A stretch of DNA of 33,633 bases from SKPT01 sp040905445 (GCA_040905445.1 JBBDRN010000024.1:1-33633), one strand, 5' to 3'; counted from the first letter of the stretch, positions 1 to 8,592 are shown. Notes: generated by a model not told the origin, from the sequence alone. Numbers and translations: made by a program.

Positions 1-436
1 TCATCTGCACGTCGCGGCCGAGGTAGCCGCCGTGGCGCTCCTTGTCGAGCACGCGCCTAAAGACCTGGCCGCTCGTGGTGTAGTTGTCGCGCGTCAGGTT
101 CTGGTCCAGGATGCGCTCGTAGGTGCCCAGGTCCATGTCCGTCTCGAGACCGTCGTCGAGGACGAAGACTTCGCCATGGCGGTAAGGATTGAGCGTGCCG
201 GAGTCGATGTTGAGGTATCCCTCCATCTTGATGGGGGCGACCTTCAGCGACTTGTCCTTGAGGAGCTTGGCGAGCGAGGAGGAGAAGATGCCCTTGCCCA
301 AGCCGGACATGACCGTCCCGAGGACGACGACGTACTTGTGTCGTCCTGGCCTGTAGCCGTCGGGAATGGGGTTGTAGAACTCGGAGTCTTGTGAGCGAGT
401 GCCCGCGTCGGTGAGGATGTCCTGCGTGGTGGGCAT
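1..436 (-). CDS. pyrG: CTP synthase, N-terminal part (cut by window edge)
   Basis: CTP synthase converts UTP to CTP using ATP and glutamine. The 145 complete codons read from the ATG at 436 run off the window, so only the start of the synthase (amidoligase) domain is present. Visible family features are the P-loop SGLGKG near residue 44, HGEVFVLDDGLETDMDLG near residues 82-98 and a YLGRDVQM block at the window edge. About 32 residues precede the usual first strand (HKYVVVLG), so the protein has an N-terminal extension. The normally near-invariant KxDPYxNVDPGTMSP block reads KMEGYLNIDSGTLNP, which marks a divergent branch of the family. No Shine-Dalgarno is visible before the ATG. A weak TTGAAC-17-TACGGT pair (470 to 442) would start the transcript almost at the ATG, so a leaderless mRNA is possible but unproven. 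Family assignment is firm; function of the variant is inferred. Confidence 0.88.
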   Translation of the reverse strand, partial: MPTTQDILTDAGTRSQDSEFYNPIPDGYRPGRHKYVVVLGTVMSGLGKGIFSSSLAKLLKDKSLKVAPIKMEGYLNIDSGTLNPYRHGEVFVLDDGLETDMDLGTYERILDQNLTRDNYTTSGQVFRRVLDKERHGGYLGRDVQM

Positions 437-771
437 AACATACCGTAACCGCGCAGGCTGGGCGGTTCAAGGGCGGCGGCGGCGCGCGATCAACGATTGG
501 CATGGCGGCAGCCGGGCGCCGGCGCGGCGGCTGAACCCGCAAGGCCCACGGGCCCGGTCGACGGGCGGTGGTGGCGGGCCGGTGGCGGGGCGGTGGGGGG
601 GCGGCGCCGCCGCACGGCCGGGCACCCCCCGGGCGGCCCATCCGGGCGAGCAGGCGATTCGCACTCGCCGGCCCGCGCGGGCCTTGAGCAAGTGGAACGT
701 CGCCAGCCCCGTCCCTAGCCTTGTTCGTCCTCGAGGGCTCGGGGGCGCGTGGCTAATTCAGGACGCGGCAG
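437..771. other. gene-less GC-rich gap between divergent pyrG and glycosyltransferase
   Basis: This 335-base stretch between two divergently transcribed genes has no convincing reading frame. The short frames across it are arginine, proline and glycine rich and look like GC-rich shadows. It should hold the promoters of both neighbours. The only AT-rich patch is at 435-470, next to the pyrG start. The middle (about 540-620) is a G-rich low-complexity run. Confidence 0.6.
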
Positions 772-2115
772 ATGCTTGGCGTCATCGTTCACCCGCTCAA
801 AGCCGTGGCGGCGCGGGTTTGTGTTCGGCTTTTGAGAGGGCTTGCTCCCAGCCTCGCCCAGCAGCCCGCCGCCGGCCCGGCGGCGGTCGCGTCGGCGTCG
901 GCGCGCCCGGGCGGCGGCCGCGCCAGGGCCCGGGTCCTCGTGCTCGCGCCACAGCCTTACTACCTCGAGCGCGGCACGCCGATCGACGTCGACCTGCTGG
1001 TGCGTGCCCTGGGCGAGCGCGGCCACGAGGTCGACCTCGTCACCTACCACGAGGGCCGCGACCAGCACCACCCCGGCGTGACGCTGCACCGGATCCGCGC
1101 CCCGCGCTGGCTGGCGGACGTCACGCCCGGCTTCTCGGGCAAGAAGCTCGTGTGCGACCTGCTGCTGCTCGCCAAGGCCTGGGCCGTCTGGCGCCGCCGC
1201 CGCCCGGACGTCGTCCACGCCGGCGAGGAGGCCGTCTTTATCGCGCTCGCCCTGCGCGTGGTCCATGGCACGCCCTACGTTTACGACATGGACTCGTCAT
1301 TGGCGCAGCAGCTCGTCGAGCAGATGCCCGCGCTCGCGCCGGCAAGCCGACCGCTCGCCGCCTGCGAGCGCGTGGCCATCAGGCGGAGCCTTGCGGCCGC
1401 GCCCGTGTGTGACGAGCTCGCGGCGCTGGCGCGCGATCGCGGCGCCCCGCACGTGCAGGTGCTGCACGACATCTCCCAGTTGCGCGTCGACGGCCAGGTC
1501 CAGCCGGGCCAGGTGCGCGCCAAGGCGGGCCTGGCGGACGACGACCCCGTCGTCATGTACGTGGGCAACTTTGAGCCTTACCAGGGACTCGACCTGCTGC
1601 TGGCCGCGGGCGCGCGGGCGCGGGCGCGCGGAGCGCGCTTCCACCTCGTGCTTCTGGGCGGCACGGCGGGACAGGCGCGGCAGATCGAGGCGCAGGCCGC
1701 GGCGATGGGCATCGACGATCGCGTCCACTGCGTCGGGCCCTGGCCGCTGGAGCGGTTGCACGAGGCGCTCGTGGACGCCGACGTGCTCGTCGTCCCGCGC
1801 ACGCGCGGGGTGAACACGCCCATGAAGGTCTTTCCGTTCCTGCACTCGGGCAAGCCGGTGCTGGCGACGGACCTGCGGACGCATACCCAGATTCTGGACA
1901 CGTCGATCGCGATGCTCGCGCCGCCCGAGGCCGACGCGTTCGCGGCCGCGCTGACGCGGCTGCTCGGCGACCGGGCGCTGCGCGAGCAACTCGGCGCGGC
2001 CGGGCGACGGTTCGTCGAGGCGAACCACACCTACGCGGCCCATCGTCAGCGCGTCGATCAGCTCTACGCGTACATCGAGGCACGCTGCTTGCACGCAGCC
2101 GCCCCGGAGCTTTGA
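772..2115 (+). CDS. GT4-like glycosyltransferase (GT-B fold)
   Basis: Predicted to transfer a sugar from a nucleotide donor onto a surface glycan or lipid carrier. The 447-residue frame has an N-terminal Rossmann domain starting near residue 54 (ARVLVLAPQPYYLERGTPIDVD) and a C-terminal glycosyltransferase group 1 domain starting with VVMYVGNFEPYQGLDLLL near residue 261. A later block, TPMKVFPFLHSGKPVLATD, sits where the donor-binding E-x7-E loop normally lies, here without the first Glu. The first roughly 50 residues are Ala/Gly/Arg rich and unlike the family, so the true start may be later than the ATG at 772, although AGGA lies 9-12 bases before it. The stop overlaps the region just ahead of the epimerase gene, so the two are probably co-transcribed. 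Acceptor and donor cannot be read from the sequence. Confidence 0.85.
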   Translation: MLGVIVHPLKAVAARVCVRLLRGLAPSLAQQPAAGPAAVASASARPGGGRARARVLVLAPQPYYLERGTPIDVDLLVRALGERGHEVDLVTYHEGRDQHHPGVTLHRIRAPRWLADVTPGFSGKKLVCDLLLLAKAWAVWRRRRPDVVHAGEEAVFIALALRVVHGTPYVYDMDSSLAQQLVEQMPALAPASRPLAACERVAIRRSLAAAPVCDELAALARDRGAPHVQVLHDISQLRVDGQVQPGQVRAKAGLADDDPVVMYVGNFEPYQGLDLLLAAGARARARGARFHLVLLGGTAGQARQIEAQAAAMGIDDRVHCVGPWPLERLHEALVDADVLVVPRTRGVNTPMKVFPFLHSGKPVLATDLRTHTQILDTSIAMLAPPEADAFAAALTRLLGDRALREQLGAAGRRFVEANHTYAAHRQRVDQLYAYIEARCLHAAAPEL

Positions 2116-2171
2116 TTCCCGAATCCCGGCTCGGAGGAGGTCGGCGTTCGGCGAGCGAGAAGGAGGCGATC

Positions 2172-3164
2172 ATGAAGACGCTCGTCACCGGAGGCACGGG
2201 CTTCACCGGCAGTCACCTGACCCGGCGGCTGCTGGACGAAGGCCACGACGTGCACGTCATCGACGCCTCGCCCGGCCTGTTCCATGATGAACTGGCGCAG
2301 CGCGGGGCGCGGATCGAGCTCGGGACGATCGAGGACCGCGGCTTCTGCCGCCGCGCGCTCGAACGAGCCGAGCCCGAGGTGGTGTTCCACCTCGCGGCCG
2401 CGTTCCGCCAGCTCAACGTCCCCGAGCGGTTCTACTGGAACGTCAACGTCGAGGGCACGCGCCACCTGGCCGAGGCGGCCGCGGACGTGGGCGTGCGCCG
2501 GTTCGTCTACTGCTCGACGCAGGGCGTCCACGGGCACATCGACGAGCCGCCCGGCGACGAAACCTCCCCCATCGCCCCCGAGGACTACTACCAGCAGACC
2601 AAGTACGAGGGCGAGCGCGTCGTCCAGCGCCTGGTGCGCGACCGCGACCTGAACGCCGTCACGCTCCGGCCCACGGCGATCTACGGCCCGGGCGACCCGG
2701 CTCGCTTCCTCATGCTCTACCGCATGTGCCGACGGGGCACGTTCCACATGTTCGGCGACGGGCAGACGACCTACCACCCGGTCTACATCGACAATCTCGT
2801 CGATGGCTTCCTCGCCGCCGCCGGTGCGTCCGACCACAAGGGCAGAACCTACATCGTCGCCGACGAACGGTACTACACGCTCAACGAGCTCGTGCAGCAC
2901 GTCGGCGCCTCGATGGGCACGCCCGTGCGCATTCGCCACTGGCCCTTCTGGCCCCTGTATGGCACGGCCACATGCTGCGAGACGCTGTGCAGGCCCGTAC
3001 GTGTCACGCCCCCGCTGTTTCGCCGACGCGTCGACTGGTTTCGGCAGGTGCGGGCGTTCCGCATCGACCGGGCACGCGAGGAGCTGGGTTATCAGCCGCG
3101 CGTCGGCATCGAGCGGGGCCTCGAACAGACCGCCCGCTGGTATCGCGACCACGGGTACATCTAA
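2172..3164 (+). CDS. NAD(P)-dependent epimerase/dehydratase (extended SDR)
   Basis: An extended short-chain dehydrogenase of the nucleotide-sugar epimerase/dehydratase group, 330 residues and of normal length. The Rossmann motif TGGTGFTG lies at residues 6-13, and the active-site YxxxK is Y140-QQT-K144 after a CSTQGVHG strand. The start at 2172 is chosen because AAGGAGG lies 5 bases before it; the frame is open further upstream to 2112 but without a ribosome site. It follows the glycosyltransferase by 56 bases and precedes an acyltransferase, so it probably supplies or modifies an activated sugar for the same glycan. The substrate may be a UDP- or GDP-sugar, but the sequence alone does not decide this. 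Steroid- or flavonol-type reductases share the fold and are a less likely alternative. Confidence 0.9.
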   Translation: MKTLVTGGTGFTGSHLTRRLLDEGHDVHVIDASPGLFHDELAQRGARIELGTIEDRGFCRRALERAEPEVVFHLAAAFRQLNVPERFYWNVNVEGTRHLAEAAADVGVRRFVYCSTQGVHGHIDEPPGDETSPIAPEDYYQQTKYEGERVVQRLVRDRDLNAVTLRPTAIYGPGDPARFLMLYRMCRRGTFHMFGDGQTTYHPVYIDNLVDGFLAAAGASDHKGRTYIVADERYYTLNELVQHVGASMGTPVRIRHWPFWPLYGTATCCETLCRPVRVTPPLFRRRVDWFRQVRAFRIDRAREELGYQPRVGIERGLEQTARWYRDHGYI

Positions 3165-3215
3165 GACAAAGGGGGCAGCCGGCAGGCGACAGACCCCCCC
3201 CCCGGGAGCCACGCC

Positions 3216-4001
3216 ATGCCTGACACACTCAGGCCGATCGACTACACCAAAGTCCACGCCCGCGTCACCGACGCCTCGCAGCCCGGACTGCGCAAGTACC
3301 AAGCGATCGTCGTCGGCTCGGACGGCCTGTGGGCGACGCTCCGTTACGAGCTCTACACCGCCCTGGCGGCGAACGCGGCCGGCGCCATGGGCCTCGTGCT
3401 GCGCCGCTGGCTCTATCCGCGCCTCTTCTACCGCTCGCGCCCGGGCCTCGTCGTCGGGCGCGGCGTGACGCTCCGCCACCCCGGCCGCATCGCCGTCGGA
3501 CGCAACGTGCTGATCTCCGACGGCTGCATCCTCGACGCACGATCGACCGGCATCATCGGCATCCGCATCGAGGACGACGTGTCGCTCGGCGACCGCTGCT
3601 GCCTGCGCTGCAAGGACGGGCGGATCGACATCGGCCACCACGTCGGCATCGGCGCCGAGGCCGGGCTCTACGCCGTCGCTGGCAACCGCCTGCGCATCGC
3701 CGACGACGTCATGATCGGGCCCAAGGTCTACCTCGGCGGCTCGCAGTACCACACCGGCCGCACCGACATCACCATCGCCGAGCAGGGCCACGCACCGCGC
3801 GGCGGGATCGACGTCGGACGCGGCGCGTGGATCGGCGCCGGCGCGATCGTGCTCGACGGCGTGAAGATCGGCGCGCACGCCATCGTCGCCGCCGGCGCGG
3901 TCGTGACCCATGACGTCGAGCCGTACACGGTCGTCGCGGGCGTGCCGGCGCGGCCGCTCAAGGACCGGCGCGAGCCGGAGCCGACCAACGCCCCCGTTTA
4001 G
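3216..4001 (+). CDS. left-handed beta-helix (hexapeptide repeat) acyltransferase
   Basis: A 261-residue protein whose second half is built of hexapeptide repeats (for example IGHHVGIGAEAG, IADDVMIGPKVYLGG, VGRGAWIGAGAIVLDGVKIGAHAIVAAGAVV), ending in the typical VVAGVPARPLK. These are features of sugar O- or N-acetyltransferases of the WcaF/NodL/maltose type, which form trimers and use acetyl-CoA. The candidate catalytic His lies in SQYHTGRTD. The first 80 residues (VGSDGLWATLRYELYTALAANAAGAMGLVLRRWLYPRLF) contain an amphipathic or membrane-associated stretch seen in some membrane-linked acyltransferases. GGGAG lies 7 bases before the ATG. It is 51 bases behind the epimerase and probably in the same operon, where it would decorate the glycan. 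Confidence 0.9.
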   Translation: MPDTLRPIDYTKVHARVTDASQPGLRKYQAIVVGSDGLWATLRYELYTALAANAAGAMGLVLRRWLYPRLFYRSRPGLVVGRGVTLRHPGRIAVGRNVLISDGCILDARSTGIIGIRIEDDVSLGDRCCLRCKDGRIDIGHHVGIGAEAGLYAVAGNRLRIADDVMIGPKVYLGGSQYHTGRTDITIAEQGHAPRGGIDVGRGAWIGAGAIVLDGVKIGAHAIVAAGAVVTHDVEPYTVVAGVPARPLKDRREPEPTNAPV

Positions 4002-4067
4002 CCGCGGCGTCCACGCCGCGCGCCGCCCGCAGCTCGCCGAGACATCGCACACCAAAGCGCCCCGGAC

Positions 4068-5108
4068 ATGAACGACACCCCCCCCGCCACCTCCTCCGCC
4101 GCACCTCGCGTCCACGCGGCCCGCGCCACCGTCGGCGATCGACCATCAACCACGCGCCAGCACAGTTCGACCCCCCCCTGGCTCAAGCTTGCCGTGCGGG
4201 CGATCATCTCGCTGGCGCTCGTCGGCTGGATGGTCAGCCACGCCGCGCTCGACGACATCCGCGCCGCCTTCACCGGCGTCGCCTGGCCCTGGTTCGCAAT
4301 CGCGCTCGGCTTCCAGTTCGGCGGGTCGTTCCTCACCGCCTGGCGTTGGCGGCTGCTGCTCGAAACCCAGGCCGTGCGCCTGCCGCAGCGGCTGCTCTTT
4401 CAGTCGTGCATCGTCGCGATCTTCTTCAAGCAGTTCCTGCCCGCGACCGTGGGTGGCGACGCCAGCCGCTTCTACGACGCGTGGCGCGCCGGCGCGGGCA
4501 AGAGCGTCGCCGCGATCGCCCTCGTCGTCGACCGCCTCCTGGGGCTGTTGGCGCTCGTGCTCGTCGCCGTCGTCATGCTGCCGTTCGCCACACAGCTCAC
4601 GCGCCAGTACCCGGCCCTGTACGCCTGGGTGCTGCTCGCCGCGGCGGCCCTGGCCGGCACGACGTGGACCTTCTTCGCCTGCGAGGGGTCCGTCATCCAC
4701 CGCGTCACCGCCTGGCTGACGCTCATGCCCGCCGCGCTGCAACGCAAGCTTGCGGCCACGACCGAGGCTGTCAAAGCCTACCGCGGGCGCAACCGGCAAC
4801 TCGCCCGGGTCATGCTCCTGTCGCTGGCACTGCAGGTTGACGTCATCCTCTTCTACTGGGCCATCGCCCAGGCGATCGGGCTGCCCGTCCCCCTGCATGC
4901 CCTGTTCGTCATCGTGCCCGTCGCCATCGTCGTCATGCTCGTCCCCGTCTCGATCAACGCGATCGGCGTGCGCGAGGCGGTCTTCGTCCTCCTGCTCGCG
5001 GCCTACGGCGTGAGCACCGGCCAGGCCCTGGCCTTCGCCTGGCTCGAATATGGCATGTTTCTGCTCTACGGCCTGATCGGCGGCGGGGTCTACCTGCTCC
5101 GCAGGTAA
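4068..5108 (+). CDS. flippase-like integral membrane protein (LPG synthase TM-domain / UPF0104 family)
   Basis: A 346-residue polytopic membrane protein with about eight hydrophobic segments after a Pro/Thr-rich 35-residue N-terminus. It matches the membrane domain of lysylphosphatidylglycerol synthase and the AglD/UPF0104 group: FFKQFLPATVGGDASRFYDAWRAG near residue 120, then VDRLLGLLALVL, and INAIGVREAVFVLLLAAYGVS near the end. It lacks the soluble aminoacyl-tRNA-transferring domain, so it is not an MprF synthase. Proteins like this are often found beside glycosyltransferases and are proposed to move lipid-linked material across the membrane; that role here is inferred from its position as last gene of the glycan cluster. 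Its TAA stop is followed at once by a GAATTC-rich inverted repeat. Confidence 0.85.
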   Translation: MNDTPPATSSAAPRVHAARATVGDRPSTTRQHSSTPPWLKLAVRAIISLALVGWMVSHAALDDIRAAFTGVAWPWFAIALGFQFGGSFLTAWRWRLLLETQAVRLPQRLLFQSCIVAIFFKQFLPATVGGDASRFYDAWRAGAGKSVAAIALVVDRLLGLLALVLVAVVMLPFATQLTRQYPALYAWVLLAAAALAGTTWTFFACEGSVIHRVTAWLTLMPAALQRKLAATTEAVKAYRGRNRQLARVMLLSLALQVDVILFYWAIAQAIGLPVPLHALFVIVPVAIVVMLVPVSINAIGVREAVFVLLLAAYGVSTGQALAFAWLEYGMFLLYGLIGGGVYLLRR

Positions 5109-5213
5109 TTCAAAATGCAGAAGTAAGAATTCAGAAAGCCAACCCCGCACGCACACCGCAAGCAGACGCCCGCTTCCGAATTTCTGAATTCTGAATTCTG
5201 AATTTTTGAATTT
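5107..5213. repeat. GAATTC-rich inverted repeat
   Basis: Two AT-rich arms at 5107-5137 and 5181-5213 are imperfect inverted copies of each other. The right arm contains CTGAATTCTGAATTCTGAAT. The left arm begins inside the TAA stop of the membrane-protein gene. Base composition is far more AT-rich than the neighbours. A single related arm lies at 11588-11625. It may act as a terminator or be a dispersed repeat. Confidence 0.8.
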
Positions 5214-5260
5214 CCCCCCACCCCCACCACCCGCCATAATGGGCGCCAAGGAGCACGCCC

Positions 5261-6187
5261 ATGTCCACCACCCCCGCCACCTCCACATCCGCCTCCACCG
5301 TCGACCAGGTTTACCGCGTCGCCCCGCCCGGCTTCACCGCCGACCAGTGGGCGCAATTCAACCGCGACGGCTTCCTCGTCATCGAGGACGCCATCGCCCC
5401 GGACGACGTCGCCTGCTACCTCGATGCCATCGACCGCATCGCCCAAGCCGACCCCCGGCACACCGAAGACCGGTCCAAGTACTACCCGCGCGAGAACATC
5501 GTCGAGATCGACCCCGTCTTCACCGAGCTCATCGACCACGAACGCCACGTCGGCTTTGCCTACGACCTCTACGGCGAGCTCACCAAGCTCCAGCAGTCCC
5601 AGTTCATCCTCCGACCCCGCGGCGGCTGGCACAACCTCTGGCACCCCGACGGCCCACGCGCGACCCCCTACAACGTCTTCAGCCCCGACCTGCCCCTGCA
5701 ACTGAAAATCGGCTACTGGCTCACCGACCTGCCCGAACGCCAGATGGGCAACTTCGTCTGCGTGCCCGGCTCACACCACCAGCAGGTCCAGCCCTTCTAC
5801 GACACCCACGACGACGTGCCCGGACAAAAGATCCTCACCTGCCGCGCCGGCACGATGACGCTGATGCACAACGCCCTCTGGCACCGCGTCGAGCCCAACG
5901 AGTCCGACGTCGTCCGCAAAAATCTCTTCTACACCTACAGCCCCGCCTGGGTCTGCAACCAGGACCGCTGGCACAACGACCCCGACTGGCTCGCGACGCT
6001 CAACCGCGAGCAGCGCATCCTCATGCGCAGCTACGACCATCCCTATTCATGGGCCAAGCCTGGCCCGGACCAGTTCCCACTCTTCCTCGACCGCGCGACG
6101 CACAGCGATCGCGACGCCGACCTCTACCCCGACCACGTGGAACTGCATCGCCGCAAGCGCAAGGTCGCGCATGAGAAGCGGGCGTAG
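5261..6187 (+). CDS. phytanoyl-CoA dioxygenase (PhyH) family protein
   Basis: A 308-residue Fe(II)/2-oxoglutarate dioxygenase of the PhyH family. The usual opening, FNRDGFLVIEDAIAPDDV, lies at residues 33-50. The iron facial triad is H128 and D130 (LWHPDG) with H208 (LWHRVEPNESD), and R219 in VVRKNLFYTYSP is the likely 2-oxoglutarate-binding Arg; all three ligands are intact. The family hydroxylates or halogenates diverse small molecules, and planctomycetes carry many paralogues, so the substrate cannot be told. The frame is also open upstream of the ATG at 5261; that ATG is chosen because GCCAAGGAG precedes it. The gene is strikingly C-rich on the coding strand compared with the glycan genes upstream, with nearly all third positions C. 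It stands alone, 54 bases before the peptidase gene. Confidence 0.88.
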   Translation: MSTTPATSTSASTVDQVYRVAPPGFTADQWAQFNRDGFLVIEDAIAPDDVACYLDAIDRIAQADPRHTEDRSKYYPRENIVEIDPVFTELIDHERHVGFAYDLYGELTKLQQSQFILRPRGGWHNLWHPDGPRATPYNVFSPDLPLQLKIGYWLTDLPERQMGNFVCVPGSHHQQVQPFYDTHDDVPGQKILTCRAGTMTLMHNALWHRVEPNESDVVRKNLFYTYSPAWVCNQDRWHNDPDWLATLNREQRILMRSYDHPYSWAKPGPDQFPLFLDRATHSDRDADLYPDHVELHRRKRKVAHEKRA

Positions 6188-6241
6188 CCGTTGAATCGTC
6201 CGCCGTCCACCGTCGGCCGTCGAACCGCTGGAAGGGGCGCC

Positions 6242-7231
6242 ATGATTCGTTTGCGTTGGCTCGTCGGCCTGCTGCTCGCCCTGGCCCTGCCCGCGTGCGG
6301 CCCCGTCACGTTCGTCGTCGGCGTCTCGCCCGGCGAGCGCGACCTCGTCGCCACCACGGTCCTGAGCGACGGCGGCCTGCGCAGCCCGCGCATCGCGCTG
6401 ATCGACATCTCCGGCGTGCTCGTCAACGCCGAGCAGCCCCGCCTGCTCGAGCAGGGCGAGAACCCCGTCGCCCTCATCCAGGAGCAGCTCGCCACCGCCG
6501 GCCATGACCCGCGCGTCGAGGCGGTCATCCTCCGCCTCAACACCCCGGGCGGCACCGTCACCGCCAGCGATGCCGTCTACCGCGAGGTCCGGCGCTTCCG
6601 CGAGGCCACGGGCAAGCCGGTCATCGCGCTGATGATGGACGTCGCCGCCAGCGGGGGCTACTACGTCGCGTGCGCCGCCGACGAGATCATCGTCCACCCC
6701 ACGACCGTCACCGGGTCGATCGGCGTGATCGTGCAGACCGTCAGCCTCAAGCCGGCGCTCGCCCGCTGGGGCATCGAGACGGAGGCGTTCACCAGCGGAC
6801 CCAACAAGGTGGCCGGCTCACCGCTGTCCACGCTCACCGACGACCACCGCGCCGTGCTCCAGGCGATGGTTGACGACTTCTACGAGCAGTTCGTCGATGT
6901 CGTGCGGCTGGCCCGGCCCGGGCTGACGGAGGCGGGGCTGGCGCGCGTCGCCGACGGACGCGTCGTCACCGGCCGCGATGCCGTGGCGACCGGGCTCGCC
7001 GACCAGCTCGGCGACCTCTACAGCGCCTTCGAGCATGCCAAGTCGCTCGCGAACATCGAGGTCGCCGACCTCGTGCGCTACCACCGTCGGCTGACGCACG
7101 TGGGCTCACCCTACGCCCAAGCCCCCGGCCACGCGGGTGGCACGCCGACGACGCAGGTCAACCTCAACTTCAACCACCTCGGCCTCGTCACGACCCCAGG
7201 CATCTACTACCTCTGGCGCCCCGACCTGTAG
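6242..7231 (+). CDS. sppA: SppA-like signal peptide peptidase (S49), probable lipoprotein
   Basis: A 329-residue S49 serine peptidase of the short, single-domain (Bacillus SppA-like) type. SppA enzymes degrade cleaved signal peptides at the membrane with a Ser-Lys dyad. Ser137 (VAASGGYYVACAADEI) and Lys189 (TSGPNKVAGSP) are in place, 52 residues apart as in the Bacillus enzyme, followed by TGSIGVI. The N-terminus is hydrophobic and ends LALPAC, with Cys19 fitting a lipobox, so the enzyme is probably lipid-anchored rather than carrying a transmembrane helix. The start at 6242 has GAAGGGG before it; an upstream TTG at 6191 lacks support. The stop TAG is the first three bases of the palindromic repeat at 7229. 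Confidence 0.9.
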   Translation: MIRLRWLVGLLLALALPACGPVTFVVGVSPGERDLVATTVLSDGGLRSPRIALIDISGVLVNAEQPRLLEQGENPVALIQEQLATAGHDPRVEAVILRLNTPGGTVTASDAVYREVRRFREATGKPVIALMMDVAASGGYYVACAADEIIVHPTTVTGSIGVIVQTVSLKPALARWGIETEAFTSGPNKVAGSPLSTLTDDHRAVLQAMVDDFYEQFVDVVRLARPGLTEAGLARVADGRVVTGRDAVATGLADQLGDLYSAFEHAKSLANIEVADLVRYHRRLTHVGSPYAQAPGHAGGTPTTQVNLNFNHLGLVTTPGIYYLWRPDL

Positions 7232-7283
7232 GGTCCGCTGTGCGGACCACGATGCAAGCGGAAGGTCCGCACAGCGGCCCCTA
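7229..7283. repeat. TAGGGTCCGC palindromic element, copy A
   Basis: Left arm TAGGGTCCGCTGTGCGGACC (7229-7248) and right arm 7264-7283 are inverted copies with one mismatch, separated by 15 bases. Each arm is itself a small hairpin (GGTCCGC, loop TGT or ACA, GCGGACC). The TAG that opens the left arm is the stop codon of sppA. The element lies between two converging genes, sppA and the ybaB-like gene, so it could end transcription from both sides. Related copies are at 18884, 20959, 24743 and 28538. Confidence 0.92.
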
Positions 7284-7300
7284 CGCCCCAACCCCCAACC

Positions 7301-7675
7301 CTACCCCTGCCCGCCCATCAGCCCTTCCATCCCCGGCAGGTTCATCCCGCCGGTCATCTTGCCAACCTCCTCGCGCACCATCGCCTGGGCCTTCTCCATC
7401 CCCGCGTTGACCGCGGCGAGGATCAGCTCCTCGACCATCTCCCGGTCGGCCTGCTCGCCCTCGCCCACCAGCGCGGTCAGCATCGGCTGATCGAACTCGA
7501 TCCGCTCGAGCTGGAAACGCCCGTTGACCGTCACACGCACCGCGCCGGCGCCGGCCTCGGCTTCGACGGTCAGGCGGGCCATCTCGGCCTGCATCTGCTC
7601 CATCCGCTCGCGGAGCTGCTCGGGGTTGCCCAGCATCCCCGCCAACTGCTTGAGGTTCTTCATCTGGTCGAACAT
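7301..7675 (-). CDS. YbaB/EbfC family nucleoid-associated protein
   Basis: A 124-residue protein of YbaB/EbfC type: small dimeric DNA-binding proteins that coat the nucleoid. The N-terminal helix (MFDQMKNLKQLAGMLGNPEQLRERMEQMQ) and the central sheet with VRVTVNGRFQLERIEFD are typical, followed by a C-terminal helix with EELILAAVNAGMEKA and a Met/Gly-rich tail. The frame is open to 7723, but the ATG at 7675 (GAGGCAG before it) gives the family's normal N-terminus. In many bacteria the gene lies between dnaX and recR; neither is here. It converges on sppA across palindromic element A. Confidence 0.9.
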   Translation of the reverse strand: MFDQMKNLKQLAGMLGNPEQLRERMEQMQAEMARLTVEAEAGAGAVRVTVNGRFQLERIEFDQPMLTALVGEGEQADREMVEELILAAVNAGMEKAQAMVREEVGKMTGGMNLPGMEGLMGGQG

Positions 7676-7804
7676 GGCTGCCTCGCGTCTTGAGAACCGG
7701 CCGTCACCATCCCAGCGCATCATAGCACCGGGGCTGGCGGGGGCCCGTCATCGCCGGCTCGCGGCAGGGCCATCGCGTCCTATTTTGCCGCCGGCTGATC
7801 CATC

Positions 7805-7900
7805 AAAAAACCGCGAAGGAGCGAAGCTGGCGAAGCGGCGAAGATACGAGAAGGTTTCTCTTTCGCGGCCTTCGCGCTCTTCGCCGCTTCGCGGTTTTCA
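7805..7900. repeat. GCGAAG-rich long hairpin
   Basis: A perfect 14-base inverted pair, CGAAGCGGCGAAGA (7831-7844) and its complement (7878-7891), lies within a longer imperfect palindrome that begins AAAACCGCGAAG and ends CTTCGCGGTTTT. It occupies the gap between the divergent ybaB-like and nuoB genes. A related but more decayed CTTCG-rich stretch is at 21070-21116. No gene is visible in this gap (7676-8039) apart from the nuoB promoter. Confidence 0.75.
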
Positions 7901-7973
7901 GAGGTTTTTGGGGGGCTCCCCAGGCGGGATTCGCTGATTGAGGTGCGATGGCCCTGCGGCTGGTGGGGCCGCA

Positions 7974-8002
7974 TTTACCCCTGTGGCAGGATCGTCTAGA
8001 AT
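7974..8002 (+). promoter_or_regulatory. candidate sigma-70-type promoter of nuoB
   Basis: TTTACC (7974-7979) and TAGAAT (7997-8002) are separated by exactly 17 bases. Transcription would begin near 8009, about 30 bases before the nuoB ATG at 8040. The site stands out in a GC-rich region. Assignment rests on sequence match only. Confidence 0.55.
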
Positions 8003-8039
8003 CTGCTTCTCCGTCGCCCCCCCCGAAGGAACCCCCACA

Positions 8040-8592
8040 ATGGGCCTCGAAGCCGTCCTGCCTGCCGAAGGCGTCCTGACCACGCAGCTCCAGAAGGTCA
8101 TCAACTGGTCGCGCCGCAGCGCCCTGTGGCCTATGCCCTTCGCCACCGCCTGCTGCGGCATCGAGCTGATGGCCACCGCCTCCAGCCGCTACGACCTCGC
8201 CCGCTTCGGCGCCGAGGTCATGCGCTTCAGCCCGCGCCAGGCCGACCTCATGATCGTCGCCGGCCGCGTCTCGGTGAAAATGCTCCCCGTCCTCCAGCGC
8301 ATCTACCAGCAGATGACCGAGCCCAAGTGGTGCATCTCGATGGGCGCGTGCGCGTCGACCGGCGGCGTGTTCGACACCTACGCCGTCGTCCAGGGCGTCG
8401 ACCAGTTCATCCCCGTCGACGTCTACGTCCCCGGCTGCCCGCCCCGGCCCGAGCAGCTCATCGAAGGCATCATGGCCATCCAGCGCATCGTCGACGAGGA
8501 CCGCATCCCGCCGCGCGGCCCCGACGGCAAGCGCGCCCCGCTCCAGATCGCCGTCGCTCCGACCCACCGCGTGCGCCCCCAGCCGATGCCGA

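Noticed and set aside
2064..4115. 683-codon open frame on the minus strand
   Set aside because: It is antisense to the epimerase and acyltransferase, which have clear motifs. The frame is Val/Asp/Ala/Arg rich with no domain and is a GC-rich shadow.
7301..7303. TAGGG at the ybaB-like stop as a sixth copy of the palindromic element
   Set aside because: Only TAGGGT matches; no arm or hairpin follows, so it is probably chance.
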